64,000 bases of DNA, from contig NC_134756.1 in NCBI RefSeq assembly GCF_050436995.1, positions 6,510,001 through 6,574,000 on the forward strand, read 5' to 3'. Below are positions 49,095-61,865 of the stretch, in pieces; the stretch's first letter is position 1, and every line of letters starts with the position of its first letter. The translations under genes and the position numbers were made by a program. Below the pieces are notes generated by a model. It saw nothing but the letters and a program-made list of their open reading frames with translations, made no database searches and was not told the origin of the DNA. The stretch is from Anticarsia gemmatalis. Taxonomy: Eukaryota > Arthropoda > Insecta > Lepidoptera > Erebidae.

Positions 49095-50960
49095 GGAATT
49101 GGCCATAGTTCAACTATAATAACATGTTGTTAATGTGTAATGTGAAGTTTAAAAGCTTTGTAAATGTATAGTGTGGCCATTACAATAACCACAAAGGAAA
49201 AAATACTAGGTAATTTTTTTGAGTACTTTAATTTAGTCACAATGTCCAATTTATTGTGTAGTACATTACATAACTGTAATTGTTTTATTTTTATGGGCTA
49301 CCTGGCCCCGTATTGTTGAATATATTACAGCAGAATCAAACATCACATTTAAATATGGATATTAGCATCCATTTGCTATTATCATGGCCTAATCCGTCAA
49401 ATGTAGAAGTGGCAGTACATCCTGAACTCATTTACCAAGTAATATAAAGTGCTTTTGAACAAATAAAAATGGTTATTAAGTGTTGTGGACAATATATTGT
49501 TAAAGTGAGAAGTTTGGGCTTTTGTCTACGAATTTGTGAAAGTATAACAGATAATAGGAATTTTTAAAAGCTTATGTGGTCAAAGGGTGTGTGTCAGCAA
49601 TATAATAAATGTCCATATAGTAGAACTTGTTAAAATGCTAGAGTAGTTTTCCGAGTGTCATGAGATTTATAAAGAGCAGACAGATTTTAGAACATAATTA
49701 AGGATTGTTACAACTATATACATATTATACTCAGCGCACAGTTCATGAGAATGTATTTATCACTTTATAATTTTCATATATTTATTATTATGCATAACTA
49801 TTTGTGGATAACACTTAGTAGGGATAAGGCTTCAGTTTGTAAGTTATTTTTGAAGACAATGAGGGCCCACCTGCAAACTTCTTTAATATTTGTGTTGACT
49901 AATATTGGCCTCAAGGCAACTAGGCCTTAAGACTAAATTATCCTTATTTATAGTTTTTGTTTTCTGTAAATACTATTTTCTAAAGCACTGGTGAAAGACT
50001 TCATTGCAAATGTAAGTGAATAACTATGTTGTTTTATCCAAGCACTTTGGTGGTTTTAGTCAGATATTAAGTTGGGTTTCACTGCTGATCTATGTTACTA
50101 AAGCTGAATGCAGGAACTACCCTCAACTTATAAGTATAAATATTTTAGAACATTAATTTCAATTGTATTATGTTTATGCATTCAGCCATAACATTCTTAA
50201 CAAATTATAAAGATTAATGTGAAAGGTTGTCAAGAATAGTCAAGATTGTCTAGTTAGTAAAATTGTGCTCCATAACTCCTAAAGTATATGTTTTAGTAAG
50301 GAACATACTATCTCAAGTTACATTGGAGTGCCAAAATCGGAGTTTTCACATAAAATAAGCAAGCCCCTCTATTGACAATGTGTGTTCATTCAAATATAAT
50401 AATCTGATTCTATATACCAATACATTCCTAGTTTTTGGTAGATTAGAACTATGAACTGAATGGTAACAGCAGAGATTATCTCAATTTGGATAAAGTTTAT
50501 ATGGATGGTATAGAATATGCACTAGTATTGGGAAAAAGATATGTGTTAGTGGAATGAAATAAGGTACTTGTGGATTGGTGGAAAGTAAACATCTATTTGT
50601 GTGTTAACATAGCACTGGTTTTCTCTGTACAGGTCCTTTTCACACATTCTGCTTAGTGACTTGTGATATAATAAGATCTTACATGGCCTTTTCGTGCAAC
50701 GTTTTTGTGTAAAAGCCGAGAATATTGAATAAATGAGCGTGTGAGAAGACCCTTGACACAATTACTTAAATCCATTTGTACCGAACAAGATTGTATTGAT
50801 TGTAAAAGCTAGGTATAACTTTTCCTCGTGAATTTGGATGTGATTTGAAATTATATAAATGTATGTGTAATATCTACTTTGTATTAAAATGTTAATTGAA
50901 GTTGGATGTTACTTATTGTATACTGCTTCATGACGTGTTAGTCTACAAATAAATCGATAT
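49095..50960 (+). other. Long YKT6 3' UTR
   Basis: AT-rich, without recognisable coding exons or repeats. Possible AATAAA words occur near 49460, 49603 and 50947; the last sits at a plausible distal end. The true cleavage site cannot be chosen from sequence alone. Confidence 0.45.
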
Positions 50961-51129
50961 TTACAGTTTATTATAGTTTCCCTCTAGATTCACATATCTA
51001 AACCAATTTTCTCTTTCCCAGATCTGCCTGTACCTGCTTCTTATATAGTAGCTATATTTAGGTATAGTTCTTCGAACAGACGGCTAATTCGAAGTGTTGT
51101 TGCAATTTTGATTTTCAAAAACTATCACG

Positions 51130-51436
51130 TGGCGCAGTGGTTTAGGTCACCACGCCAACGCCACTGCGTTGGGAGGTCGTGGGGTCGATTCCCTCACGGA
51201 GCAATTATTTGTGCGATCCACGAATAGTTGTTTCAGGTCTGGTTGTGCTTTGTGTCCGTTGTTTGTATGTTTGTAAAAGTCCCCGCGACACAAGAGCAAT
51301 TCTTAGTGCGGGAGTTGTCTTTTAAACAAAAAAAAAAAAAGGTCTGGTTGAGCTCTGTGTCTGTTGTTTATATGTTTGTAAAAGTCCCCGCGACACAAGA
51401 GCAACTCTTAGTGCGGAAGTTGTTTTTTTTAAAAAA
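51130..51436 (+). mobile_element. tRNA-derived SINE with duplicated tail
   Basis: Box A-like TGGCGCAGTGGTTTAGG at about 51131 and box B GGGTCGATTCCC at about 51181 mark a tRNA head. A body with TGTGTCCGTTGTTTGTATG and CACAAGAGCAATTCTTAGTG follows, ending in a long A-run at about 51330-51341. A second copy of the tail alone (about 51342-51436) follows immediately. The same tail occurs in drosha intron 15. Confidence 0.8.
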
Positions 51437-51892
51437 CTAAACTAATATCTGGTAAAACCAGGCCGACCCAGACAGGTACCCAAAATCGTGGTAGAACTAA
51501 CCGATATTTTTTGCGAAGTATTTGTTGAATTATATTACGCCTCCAGTTGTTTTAAAATACCTACCTACGAAAAGTATTTTTCAGCCGGAAGTGTCGCGTA
51601 GCTGTCTGATTAGAGCAGTGGTACCAATTAACTACGATATGTCATGAGTATATTCCATAATAATGGATTCCGGTTATTAGATAATAATATGTAGATGTTT
51701 GCCTACTAAGTTATCATTCATGTTAATTGATATGGCTAGAGCTGTCAGTGTTATATCTAGAATACAGGTATACTTAATGCTCAGTTAATTACCTACACAA
51801 AACAACCAGGTACTTAGAGAATTATGTACCTAAACGTTCTTGAATAGATTCAGGGTACAGTCATAGTACCTACCTACCTACAGTAACAACAC

Positions 51893-52265
51893 GTTTCTCT
51901 GTGGCGCGGTTGGTAGTATATGCGGCTGCCGTGCGAGAGGTCTCGGTTTCGAATCCTGGGTCGGGCCAAAAAGTTTTTTTTGAGATTTTCTGTTAAGAAT
52001 TTCTCAGAGATTGCTCGGAGTTGGGAAGTTGAGGTCGAAGACCTCCGCGCCTCGGAGAGCACGTAAAGCCGTCGGTCCTGCGCCTGACCTCTCACTGGTC
52101 GTGTCGGTTATCCGTCCCACCAGACTATGAGAGTGATGGTATAGAGAGTGTACCTGTGTATTGTGCTCACACTGGGACACTATAAACAAAGTCCTGCACA
52201 GATGGCCAGTTTCAATGAAACTGACCGCCGTAACCGTATATCGGCTATGAGGACATTATTTTTTT
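51893..52265 (+). mobile_element. Second tRNA-derived SINE family
   Basis: Box A-like TGGCGCGGTTGGTAGTAT at 51901 and box B-like GGTTTCGAATCC at about 51946 are followed by about 300 bp of body. The body includes CCCACCAGACTATGAGAG and TGTGCTCACACTGGGACACT, and ends at GAGGACATTATTTTTTTAT. Its head differs from the SINE at 51130. Confidence 0.75.
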
Positions 52266-52407
52266 ATTGAACTGCAACTCAGTTCTCTCAATAGGTACAG
52301 GTTATCGTTTATAAAGAAAGCGAATATTTGTACTTATATCTTTATTACTGATACGTAAAACTCAAAAACAAGGGCTAAATAGCTATACAGAATCTTTATA
52401 GTTTTAA

Positions 52408-53699
52408 CCTCCTGCCTACATCTGTACTACAAATAGGACATAAGACCGGATAAATTTCAAAAAAATATTTTACCGCTTTTTAAACTGGTAGTCCCAAAAG
52501 ATTTAGGTGGTGACATCTATCTGATATCTAGGTTACCAAATATAGGTAAATGTCAATTGCCGTGTGGTTCCCTTTTTTCGTAATGGCGATAGAAGATGGA
52601 CTTGTGTCGGTGCGTGCACGCAGCAGTACGTTAATCGATTTGAATCTTATTGAAATGTTGGTTCTTATTGGATTTTATGCGATAATTAATTAATTAAGAC
52701 TATAAAATGATAATGTGCACTGGTAGTTTGATATAATTTTATAAAATATTCAATTCACCATGATTTTTTGTTTTATGTCCTTTGCAGAGGACAAATGTAG
52801 ACTATAAAAGTTTTAGTACTTAGACTTCTGATGTACTTTATAAAGTACATAAGTACATATTTCAACATATTTGTGGCTATATCAGACAATGCCATAGCTT
52901 TTTGACCTTGCCGTGGTAAATGTATGGCTGCATTATCGCATTGTTCAGGTTGAAAAGGGTGTCCATAAGAGAAATGTCATGCAGCTGAGCTAATATAAGT
53001 TGGATTTAGCTTATTTCGGATAACGAAGGAAGAGATGACGACTATGAGGATGACGATGAGTATGAGGACATGGAGTCTAAACACAAGAGGCACAGAGAAA
53101 GCCGTACAAAAGCTGCTGGATATTTTTTTCATGGAGCAAAACAGTCGCGATGTAGAAAGAGTGGATGTCATAAAAAAAAAACACTTTATTTTGCAAAAAA
53201 ATGCGCGAGTATTTTTGTTTAACGCCAAACATGAATAGTTTTTTCGATTTCCACCAAAACATAGAGTAGTATATAGGTAAAGGTATTAATGAAACTTGAT
53301 AGATCCCTTAATTATGTTCCTAATTAACGACTAATTCGTTATTAAGAATTGTTGAAGATGAGAAAAGTTTAAATCTGATAGTTTTGTTTGAAATAAGTTT
53401 TCCTTTTGTTTTATTTTGAACTTTGTGAGACGGACATACAATTCTGACTATTAAAAATATGTTAATTTGTGTTATATTCCTTTCCAAAACCCATTGTTTA
53501 CCTTAAAACTAGTCTATGTCCTACATAAATCACATAGTAATATAGTCACTTTGTCCTACATAAAGGACATAGGGAAAACCCGATTTTCCCCATGAAGGAT
53601 TTTTTTTACTATTTTTCCTGTATATCATATCCTATTGTCAACGTTATACTAAAATTTCAACAGCATACTCCAAAAAAAGGGACCCTGGTAGGCAGGAGG
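52408..53699. mobile_element. piggyBac-type element, dead, with TTAA duplications
   Basis: The element begins CCTCCTGCCTAC directly after TTAA (52404-52407) and ends GTAGGCAGGAGG directly before TTAA (53700-53703). This gives 12-bp perfect terminal inverted repeats, a CC start and a GG end, and a TTAA target duplication, all diagnostic of piggyBac. Near-terminal GGACATA-type words recur inside both ends. The 1292-bp interior holds only a broken remnant of the transposase C-terminus. Confidence 0.85.
53025..53269 (+). pseudogene. Broken piggyBac transposase C-terminal fragment
   Basis: One frame reads an acidic stretch (DDDYEDDDEYEDM), a basic KHKRHRE, then SRCRKSGCHKKK, the start of the cysteine-rich domain that closes piggyBac transposases. 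After an A-run near 53172 the frame shifts. The next frame reads FCKKMREYFCLTPNMNSFF then DFH and a stop, matching the usual CEKC...LC...CFxDFH pattern with cysteines lost. The N-terminal and catalytic DDD parts are missing. The family match is by pattern only. Confidence 0.6.
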
Positions 53700-53724
53700 T
53701 TAAGCTTGGTCAGACTATTATTCA

Positions 53725-53815
53725 ATTTCGTATGTGTCGCCCGTGTGGGAATCAAACCCACGACTTCCCGTCGCAATGATGGTGCCGTGGTGACCACCTC
53801 AAGCGTCTGATTGTT
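53725..53815 (-). mobile_element. tRNA-like SINE fragment beside the piggyBac end
   Basis: The minus strand reads GAGGTGGTCACCACGG followed by a T-arm-like CGTGGGTTTGATTCCCACACG with box B. It starts about 20 bp past the TTAA of the piggyBac relic. It could be mistaken for a tRNA gene, but I see no complete cloverleaf. Confidence 0.5.
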
Positions 53816-56701
53816 AAGATGTTTGTTGTTTGGTAAAATGTTATAATAGCTGTTTATACATTGTTGGTGAATAAAACACAATATTGAAATAAAAATACAT
53901 ATATTAATTACATCAATATTAAATTACAGCCAACATAACTATGTAGGTTACAATAATAAAATATACCTATATAATTTTCATTGAAACAAAATAAATAATA
54001 AAAACAAGGTATTTTTCCTTATTAGTAGATCTAAAATCTAAAATCATTGACTATAAAGATGCAACTGCGAAATACCCAGGTAACATTGTTTAAAAAAACG
54101 CTGCTAGGAAGCAGATGGTATGAAATTTACTCATTCTATTATTATTTAATGAGTATTGATGTCGGGTGAATCAGCACTTGAGAGGATCAACGTTGGTAAT
54201 ATTTGTGCTCTAATCACTATAATCTACAATATCTACGATATATAGTTGTAAGCACGCTACCCGACATTGTTCAAATAAAGGAATTCTCTTTACACCTAGA
54301 TACTAGGACCGGACTATTTCGTAGTTGTAAATCATGCGCCGACTCCCCCGGCATCCTAGGGGAGAATGGTATTACATCATTACTGAATAATAGAATTTTT
54401 GCAGCTAAATTTTTGGCATCAAGCAATGAAAATGAAAATAAAAGAATAGAAAACTTAGGCTTTGGAATAGACAACCAGTGAGATTGTGATGTAGAGTAGA
54501 GTCAGAATAAAACATACAATTGTTTAGTCGATTACTTATAGGCATCTAAAATATTTGACTAAAAATAAAAAGCTACGACTTGTATCTATACTTAACTATT
54601 GTAGGAACCTACTGTATACAACGCTTACACTTTTTTATTTTGGAGTTCAGTATAATTGATCAATTGTACGTTTTACCCTGTTTTACATAATTGTATCTAT
54701 TAATTAAATACAATAGGTAGACTTTAACATAAAATACTGCAGCACAGGCGACACACGTAAGTTATGTCATTTTAATGTAGGTACGATTACATCGTATGAA
54801 GCTAAATCTATCGTTATACGGAATGCACATTTCACAAGAACTGAAGGTACAAATAAACTTTACAGATTCCGAATATTCCATCAGTTAATGCTTACGAATC
54901 TCACTGGAAAGATAACAAATAAAATAGCAAGTTCTAAAACAAAATTACAGTATGTACAAAAATAATATGATAGTAAACACAATCCAGAGATACATTGTAG
55001 GAAATAGTGAAGGCAGGTAATGGATAGGTCCACAGTGAAATGTATAAATGCCCTTTACAATCTTCCACAGGGGAAATATAACGTTAAATATATATTCTTT
55101 ATTTCCGCGCTACTTACAATTATGTATCTAATGATAAAGAGATTTCACTATTATAGTCTTACAATATATCTCTTTAACACACAAGTGTTTCTTTTTTGTT
55201 TATATCTATGCTAAATTACATATGTATAACTGTTCCCCTTTGTTATTTTGAATTTAATGAAAGACCAAATTGATGTTATGAGAATGAAACAAACTATCGT
55301 TTTGAATTGTCAATGCACAATACAAACAAATTGGTAATTATTCAAATAAATTTCACATTTTCAGTCTTCCTGTAACTACTCTGGACCAATATCAATAAAA
55401 GAAAATACCGTCCTCTTGGTGTAATAAGGCCGAAATGCAAATTTTAAATCAATTCCTTCAAAGGCAGGGCAAAAGTTTAGTACTTTCGTACTAAAGTTTG
55501 ATATTAAAAAGTTTAAAAATCTAGAGCAGTTATAGTTTACAGTTCGTAGACAGAAGTTACCTACATTTTACTCTACCGAAGCAACCTTCGGCCCGTATGT
55601 TTCTATGTATTAAAATTATAAAAGTTGCAAAATTTGTGATGTTCCGATACCTACTTAATTTAAAGTAGACCCTTTAAAAGAATCACTTGTATTTTAGAAA
55701 CTTAAAGTATGGTTGGAAGCGATACGGTCGACAGTGTTACCGCCTCATAGTTGTCGCACCGTGACTGTGATGACTGTGATGTAGCGACAACCACGGAGCG
55801 AGCGCGACTCAGACAACAGACACCCACTCGTCCTGTCATTGCACGCACACCCACCCACACTCACCCACACTCACGCGCAACTGCGTGCACTTAAATAATA
55901 AAAGAATAATTTAATATAGACTCTACCTTGACAACAATATAACAAATAGGTAATTAAACATAATTGTAATCATATAAATGCCTTTTCATTTTTATTTAGC
56001 CGAATAAGAACTCAAATGTCATACAAATCGTCTTAGCTAAGAATAGCTAGATCGAATCAGTTCCCTAGTATTTCCCATAACTTTTGTAGGAGTGAGAATA
56101 AATAGGACATTCTCTCGTCTTACTTCGAATTAGAAAGAAAAATATATTGCTATACATAATTATGCATCCTCTTTCAACATGATTTCCTTAAAACTACTTA
56201 CACATTATAAAAGGCATCACTTGATAAAAATTATTATTTATCGAAATCAAATCAATACCGCAAATCACTTTAATTTCTAATTAAAAAAACTTCTACGACA
56301 TCACAATACAAGCAAAACATGACCGATCGGCGATTACTAACACAACGATTACGTAGTTTATTTTCACATAAAATGGCCACAGGTCACACATTCTACGATT
56401 TGCACCCGGGAACGCGTTATTTTTGTACTAATTTAAGGTTCGCGATGAGACACTACAATACAAGTAACGATCGAGTCTCTATATCGAGAATCGCTCCTCG
56501 AGTCACGCGCCACTCGCGGAGGCACCCACTTCACCAACTACCGTACCGCCGACAAATGACAGTTCAACTTCGTAACGTAACTTTGGTGTTCACTTCCTTT
56601 CGATAAAATATATTATAAAATTTATTGTGACGTCTCGTCGGCTCGGAGCACAGATCGACGCAGATCTTTCGAACGATATCCAAACGATAACCGGTGAGAG
56701 T
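53816..56701. other. Intergenic region and 3' flank of winged eye/BAHD1
   Basis: Mostly AT-rich, with no recognisable exon. A GC-richer patch at about 55720-55890 contains CACCCACACTCACCC-type simple repeats. The minus-strand word AATAAA (plus tttatt at 56621-56626), about 76 bp past the BAHD1 stop, is a plausible polyadenylation signal. The 92-codon frame at 54203-54481 has no recognisable domain. Confidence 0.4.
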
Positions 56702-59700
56702 TCATTTGTTGGGGACGTGGATCTTCTTGGACCTGAAGTCGTAGATCTTGCGGCAGAAGAGCACGAGCTCGGGCGAGACGGAGGGCGGTAACTTGGAGTC
56801 GTTGGGCGCCACGAGGGGGTGCACCTCACTGGCGGGTATCGGCGGCACGATGGACGGCGCCACACATACGCCTTCCTCGGCCGCTTTTAGCCGTTTGCGA
56901 TATCTGCAATTGACGAATAAAAATTATCTTAATTATTATTGGTGTTATTTTATAGTACGTTTTGAAAACTGCTGTAACTTTTATTGGTGAGACTTCAAAC
57001 ACTGCAATAATCTTTAGAATTTCAAGTGGAATAGTTAAAATGTTGAGTTCCCTATTGACCTCTATTTACAGTAGTTCTGTGACCATAAAATACCATTTTA
57101 CTAACCGACAATACTCGTTGAATGTTAAGACATAGCACTTGTCTTCGATACATGCTACGGAGTTGGCGTCTCTATGCCTCGACGCGAACACTTCGTCAGG
57201 CGCGTCCGCCGGCTGTCGGCCGCGCTCTGTGTGCTCCGGCCTGTAGTACCACACTAGGGACACCATCATCTCACCTAAAGGGAAAATAATCATTTTTGAA
57301 ATTGCGTTGTGATAGACCAAAAGTGGGCCAATTTGTAGCTCCCAACAATAACTCATATTTGTGACGCTATTATTTCTTAAAATGATTTAGTTTGAATACA
57401 TGTATAACTAACCATCTTCAGGGTTCTCCCAAAGACTGGCAACTCTGGCGACGTAGGGTTGCGCTCTCGCTAGTGACGCGCGTAATAGCACGCAGTCACC
57501 TCGCGCAACACTATCGCCACTCGCGTGCGTCATCCGCGACCAGCAGCGTGCCGTGCGGTCCTGCCGCGTATCGTTCTGTCGTAAAAAGAAGAAAATGAAT
57601 TAACAAAATTGTAAGGTGGACGATGGGATAATAATTTTGTTTAAAAAAATACATACATTGAGGTAGACTTTTGATAGGTAATGTTCGCCGTCCCAGTTCC
57701 AGCCGTTACTCCATCGCGGCGTCGCGTGGGGCTCGGGCAAGGGCGGGGTGGGCGGCACGATGGGCCGGCGCCCGCGCCTCGCGGCGTGCGGGCCGCGGCG
57801 CCGTGCTCGGCGCATGACGCTGCCCGACAGCGCCGGCAGCGCGCACGCCTCCTCCACCACGAGCGTCGCCTCGTCCGTCTTGATCGCTGGCCTCTTCGAC
57901 ACCAGCAGTTTCACCACTTTCTCCACATTCTTGGCCTTCAACTCCCCGTTCGTAAGCTTGCATCTTTTGACTGCTGTCCTTTCTATCGGTTTTGCGGGTT
58001 CTATTTTCTCCTTTTCTGTAATTTTCGCCTCTCCGTCGTCGAGTTTCTCGATAGTTTCTACGGCGACGGCGCTGGGTGGCTCCTCGACCTGTGTCGGTGG
58101 TGGTTGTGGCTCCACTTCCACATCGGTTCTAGGTGTTTTCGGGGTGTGCCCAGATTTTGATGTGACGGAACTCGTATCTACTGAAACACGGTTGGCATCA
58201 TTTTTGTCTTTTAATGTTTCGGTTTTATTATTTAGGGGAGTGACTACGTCTTTTTCTGTTGCGACGCTAATTGTCCTTGCGTTCTCGCCGTTCGACTCGG
58301 GCTTGCTTAATGTTTTACGATCCTCTTTAGGACCAGATTTTACGGTGGGCGTTTTTAATACTGATTTGATTCCGTGAGTCACTTTTGAGTCAACTTTTTC
58401 CAATTTGCAAGCGTTCTTGTATGCCAGTTTCTTCCCTATTAGCTGACTCACGGCAGCTATTGTATTGGCACGGACACCGTTTACGGTGCCGGTACTTTCG
58501 ACGATATTATTGTTGATGTTAGTTTTCTTGGCGCAATTTTGAGCTATATTTTCATTAGGAGATAAAAACAGCTCAGCAGGGTTAAGTTCGGCATCGGAAT
58601 ACGTTTTTGCGTCCGGCCTATCGATGCTATTTTTTCTTATTAGATTATCCAGTAGTAATGCGCTTTTATTTTTTGGTTTCGCCGTTAATGGTTCTTCTGC
58701 CACAGCAACAATATTTTTAAGCCTAGAGTCCTCCTCAGCGGGCATATCGAGACGAATCTTCTTTGGCTTAGCACCCGTGTTACTTTCTGACTTTCGTTTA
58801 GTGGCCTTCTTCTCTCCTTGAGGTGTTTTCGGCGTTCTTTTTGCTTGCGTTTGTTTCTTCTTCGGCTCTTTTGTTACAGTCTCTGTCCTCTGAATATCTG
58901 TAAGATCACCCGATACTTTTCGGCGCTTCTGCAATTTAACATGCTCACCGATTCCATTAGTTTTGCATCCATCTTCTAATTGAGTATCTTTCATATCAAT
59001 TTCTAGTTTAGGCCGCGAATATCTTCGTTTAACGCCTTTATTCGCGTCAGTGACGATATTTGCATCCAACACTGTGCTGCTATTGTGCTCCCTCAGTGCC
59101 TGAGCATCTGGTTTTCTGGCTGCAGCGTATGTCGGGCCTTCATTTTCTTTTTTCACGTCGACTAATGGTGTTGATCGCTCATCTGAAGACGATAGGTCTA
59201 TAGGAGCGCATGTCGGAGGTGATATGGCGAGAACATCGTCGTCAGCATCGCTGTGGTGAGCCAACGGAGGTTGAGGCACCGAAAGAAGCAAGCCTGTGTC
59301 ATCGCCTGCTAGGGATCGCCTAGCCATAGCTTTGCCGAGTCTTGCACGGCGAGGAGCCACAGGTGGAGGCTGCGGTGCGCATGCTCCGGCAGAGCCGCGC
59401 GCTGGTGACGGTGGACCTAAAGCTTCAGCTGGTCCAGGTATATCATTTGCGATGAGGATCTTATCCCGGACGTCGTAAAGCTCTCGTTTGGGTGAGACAC
59501 CACCGATGGCCGGAATAGCACAGGGATGAGGTGCATCTGCCGCTGCTGGTGGTTCTGGCTCCAGAGGCGGATCCTACAAAACAAAAGAATATTTATATAA
59601 TAGAGGTTTTTAAAGACGAACTTTAACATTTGTTAGTTGTCAACTAAACGTTAAGGTTACCTTGCCGCTGCCATGTGTGTCTGCGACAGCGTCTAGTGCG

Positions 59701-61865
59701 CACGCCCGCACCTTCGCTCTGAAGGCGCCCCCGGGCGGTGCGAGGGCCGAAGGAACGTCTGCGGGGCCGCCACCGGTTGGGGCTTTACCAGTAACGGGCC
59801 CAATAAGGACGTTTTTTGGACACGCGTTTAATGGGCACGGGCATCCGCGGTATTCTGAAACAATTACAATATTTTTGAAGAAACTATTTTAATAATAACT
59901 TTGCCAAGCACTGAGTATTCAGTGTACGTGATGCGAAACTGTTAATTTCGAACTTGGGCCTTGTACTTTAACATTTATTTTATGATAAAGCCATTGGCTA
60001 TTGTTAACTCAAGTCTACCTTAGGTACTGTTATGTGATCTTGATAACATTAACGTTTTTATTATAGGTTGAAAGTACTTACCGACGTATGGTATTCTTTG
60101 TGGTGAATGCTGATAGCATGGTGGTGTACCGTAGTACTGTGGTGGTGGGTATGGCTCATTGCCTACGCCTACCATCTGCAAACACGCATATTAATCATAA
60201 ACATATCCATTAAACGATGTAAAGCGTAGCTGAGCTTAGATTAGTTGCAGTTGGAAACAAATTCCTCGGATTAAATAAGATTGTCGTTCGAACGATGGTA
60301 TCGTAGACATTACTTAAACTAATAAATAAACGCTGTATAAAAGATCTAACATACAACAAACCGGCATTTATATCAAACAAATAGCACTAAATGTCAGGAA
60401 CCAGTTACTAGAGTTACCCACAACAGTAGCAAACAAGTTTTACTTTTTATTGCATTTGTATTTCAGGCTTTAGGTAATAAATGTTTTTATTATTGATGTA
60501 ATTACCTGTCCATCTGGCTGTGGCGGCGGCATGTGGTAGGACCCCGGTGGCCTATAGTAACGGCCGTAGCAGAGGTCCGGGTAATATGCGGGCCCGTATT
60601 GAGGCAATACCTGTACAAAAAATACAAACCACATTAATTTGACAGACTATTTTATTTTTGCGTTGTTAAACTACATTGTCTTCATTTTACATAATAGAAT
60701 AAGAAGAGTCAGATCTTTATTTTCAATCGTGTCGCATTTGTGTCGAGCTTTGTTATTTGCATAGGCTAGAAAAAAATGATGTCTACTAGAGACGCTGATT
60801 GATTTCCGAATATTATTATGGCTATTGAATATGGCCTACCACACAGGGAGTGATTTTTCAAAATTTTCTACATAAGTTACGTACGTTTCATTATAAGAGG
60901 CCTACTAGTCAGCTTTACAATTCAATACACTGTTAAGTATAAAAATGATAAAATAATAAGAACCAATTCGTTAATTACAACAAGATTAGTTCCCATGAAA
61001 AGGTTTGTAATTAATTTAACTAATACGTTTATCTGGATGCTGAAGTTTAATAGAAATAACATTAACAACAGGCAGTAACTGCCGCAATAACAAACATGGG
61101 AGCAAGTCCCCTCGGGATTGTTGGCTAGTTTATATGTAGCCACGCGGTTAACTAATATGTTATAAAGTTTAACTGTTACATCTGCATACCAGGTTATTTA
61201 TTAACAGTGATTATACTTTTGGACAAAGCTTGTTGATTTCTAATCTGCAAAAGATTAGGGTGAATGCAAATTTCTGGGAACACTAGTTTAATTGAGGAAT
61301 AATATTTATTACGAAGGCTGTCTTATGCCACTTTAATAATTACAGAGAGAAGCTTCTACTAAAAGACGGCATTATAAAATTGTCTATCGGGATCATTCTG
61401 CTCAAAAAAATGTTAATACCAGAAAAAAGGTAACCTCATATGAATGCGACGTGATCGAGTATACATCGAAAATCCGATAGATCCGCGGTTAATTAAAAGA
61501 AAAATTCTAATACTTGATAAGATTCTTAATATCTCAACTTTCGGATAAACGATAGATAAAGCTTTAACAAACAGAGAAACGTGTGGTTCCGTTAAATCAG
61601 TTGATGTGATCGTAATATCAGTTCGAAATCACACATAGGAGAAACCTCTTTTTATTTATTTAGATTAGGCTTTAGATCCATAGCGGTATTACAAAATACA
61701 GGTTATTTCATTATTCACTAAGCTGTTGGAATATATGCTTGTTTATAGTACTTACAGGTGGGTGAGGCGCATGGTAGTGTGGCGGAGGATGATACCTCGC
61801 TAGCGCGCGTTCTGCGTCTGCGTTCGCCTCTTTGTTGATCAGCGGCCCGGCCGGCTGAAAATATC
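56702..61865 (-). CDS. wge: BAH-domain chromatin protein, winged eye / BAHD1 homologue, N-terminus missing
   Basis: Eight coding exons, 5' to 3': 61756-61865, 60506-60610, 60082-60175, 59661-59854, 57657-59573, 57413-57575, 57106-57274 and 56702-56903; at least 983 aa, open at the 5' end. BAHD1 and fly Winged eye are chromatin proteins; BAHD1 promotes heterochromatin and silencing. The first exons are Pro/Tyr-rich. A cysteine motif (EYRGCPCPLNACPKN) opens the exon at 59854. The 639-codon exon is low-complexity, Lys/Thr/Pro-rich and nuclear in character (e.g. KRRYSRPKLEIDMK). The C-terminal BAH domain (last ~195 aa) includes GWNWDGEHYLSKVYLN, RGDCVLLRAS, VWYYRPEHTERGRQ, EVFASRHRDANSVACI, KCYVLTFNEYCR and ELVFFCRKIYDFR-type text, matching BAHD1 closely. 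The acceptor at 61866 could instead be 9 bp further in. Upstream exons were not found before the window end. Confidence 0.88.

Noticed and set aside
51901..51975. Possible functional tRNA gene (boxes A and B present).
   Set aside because: It is continuous with about 300 bp of SINE body; the acceptor stem does not close.
53725..53815. Possible minus-strand tRNA gene.
   Set aside because: Box B and T-arm are good, but no complete cloverleaf with acceptor stem was found; SINE fragments with the same look are common here.
54203..54481. 92-codon plus-strand frame between piggyBac and wge.
   Set aside because: No recognisable family, no splice or regulatory context, and an equally long antisense frame.
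57681..58377. Plus-strand frames of 159 and 209 codons across the large wge exon.
   Set aside because: Antisense shadows of a long GC-rich coding exon on the minus strand, with low-complexity products.
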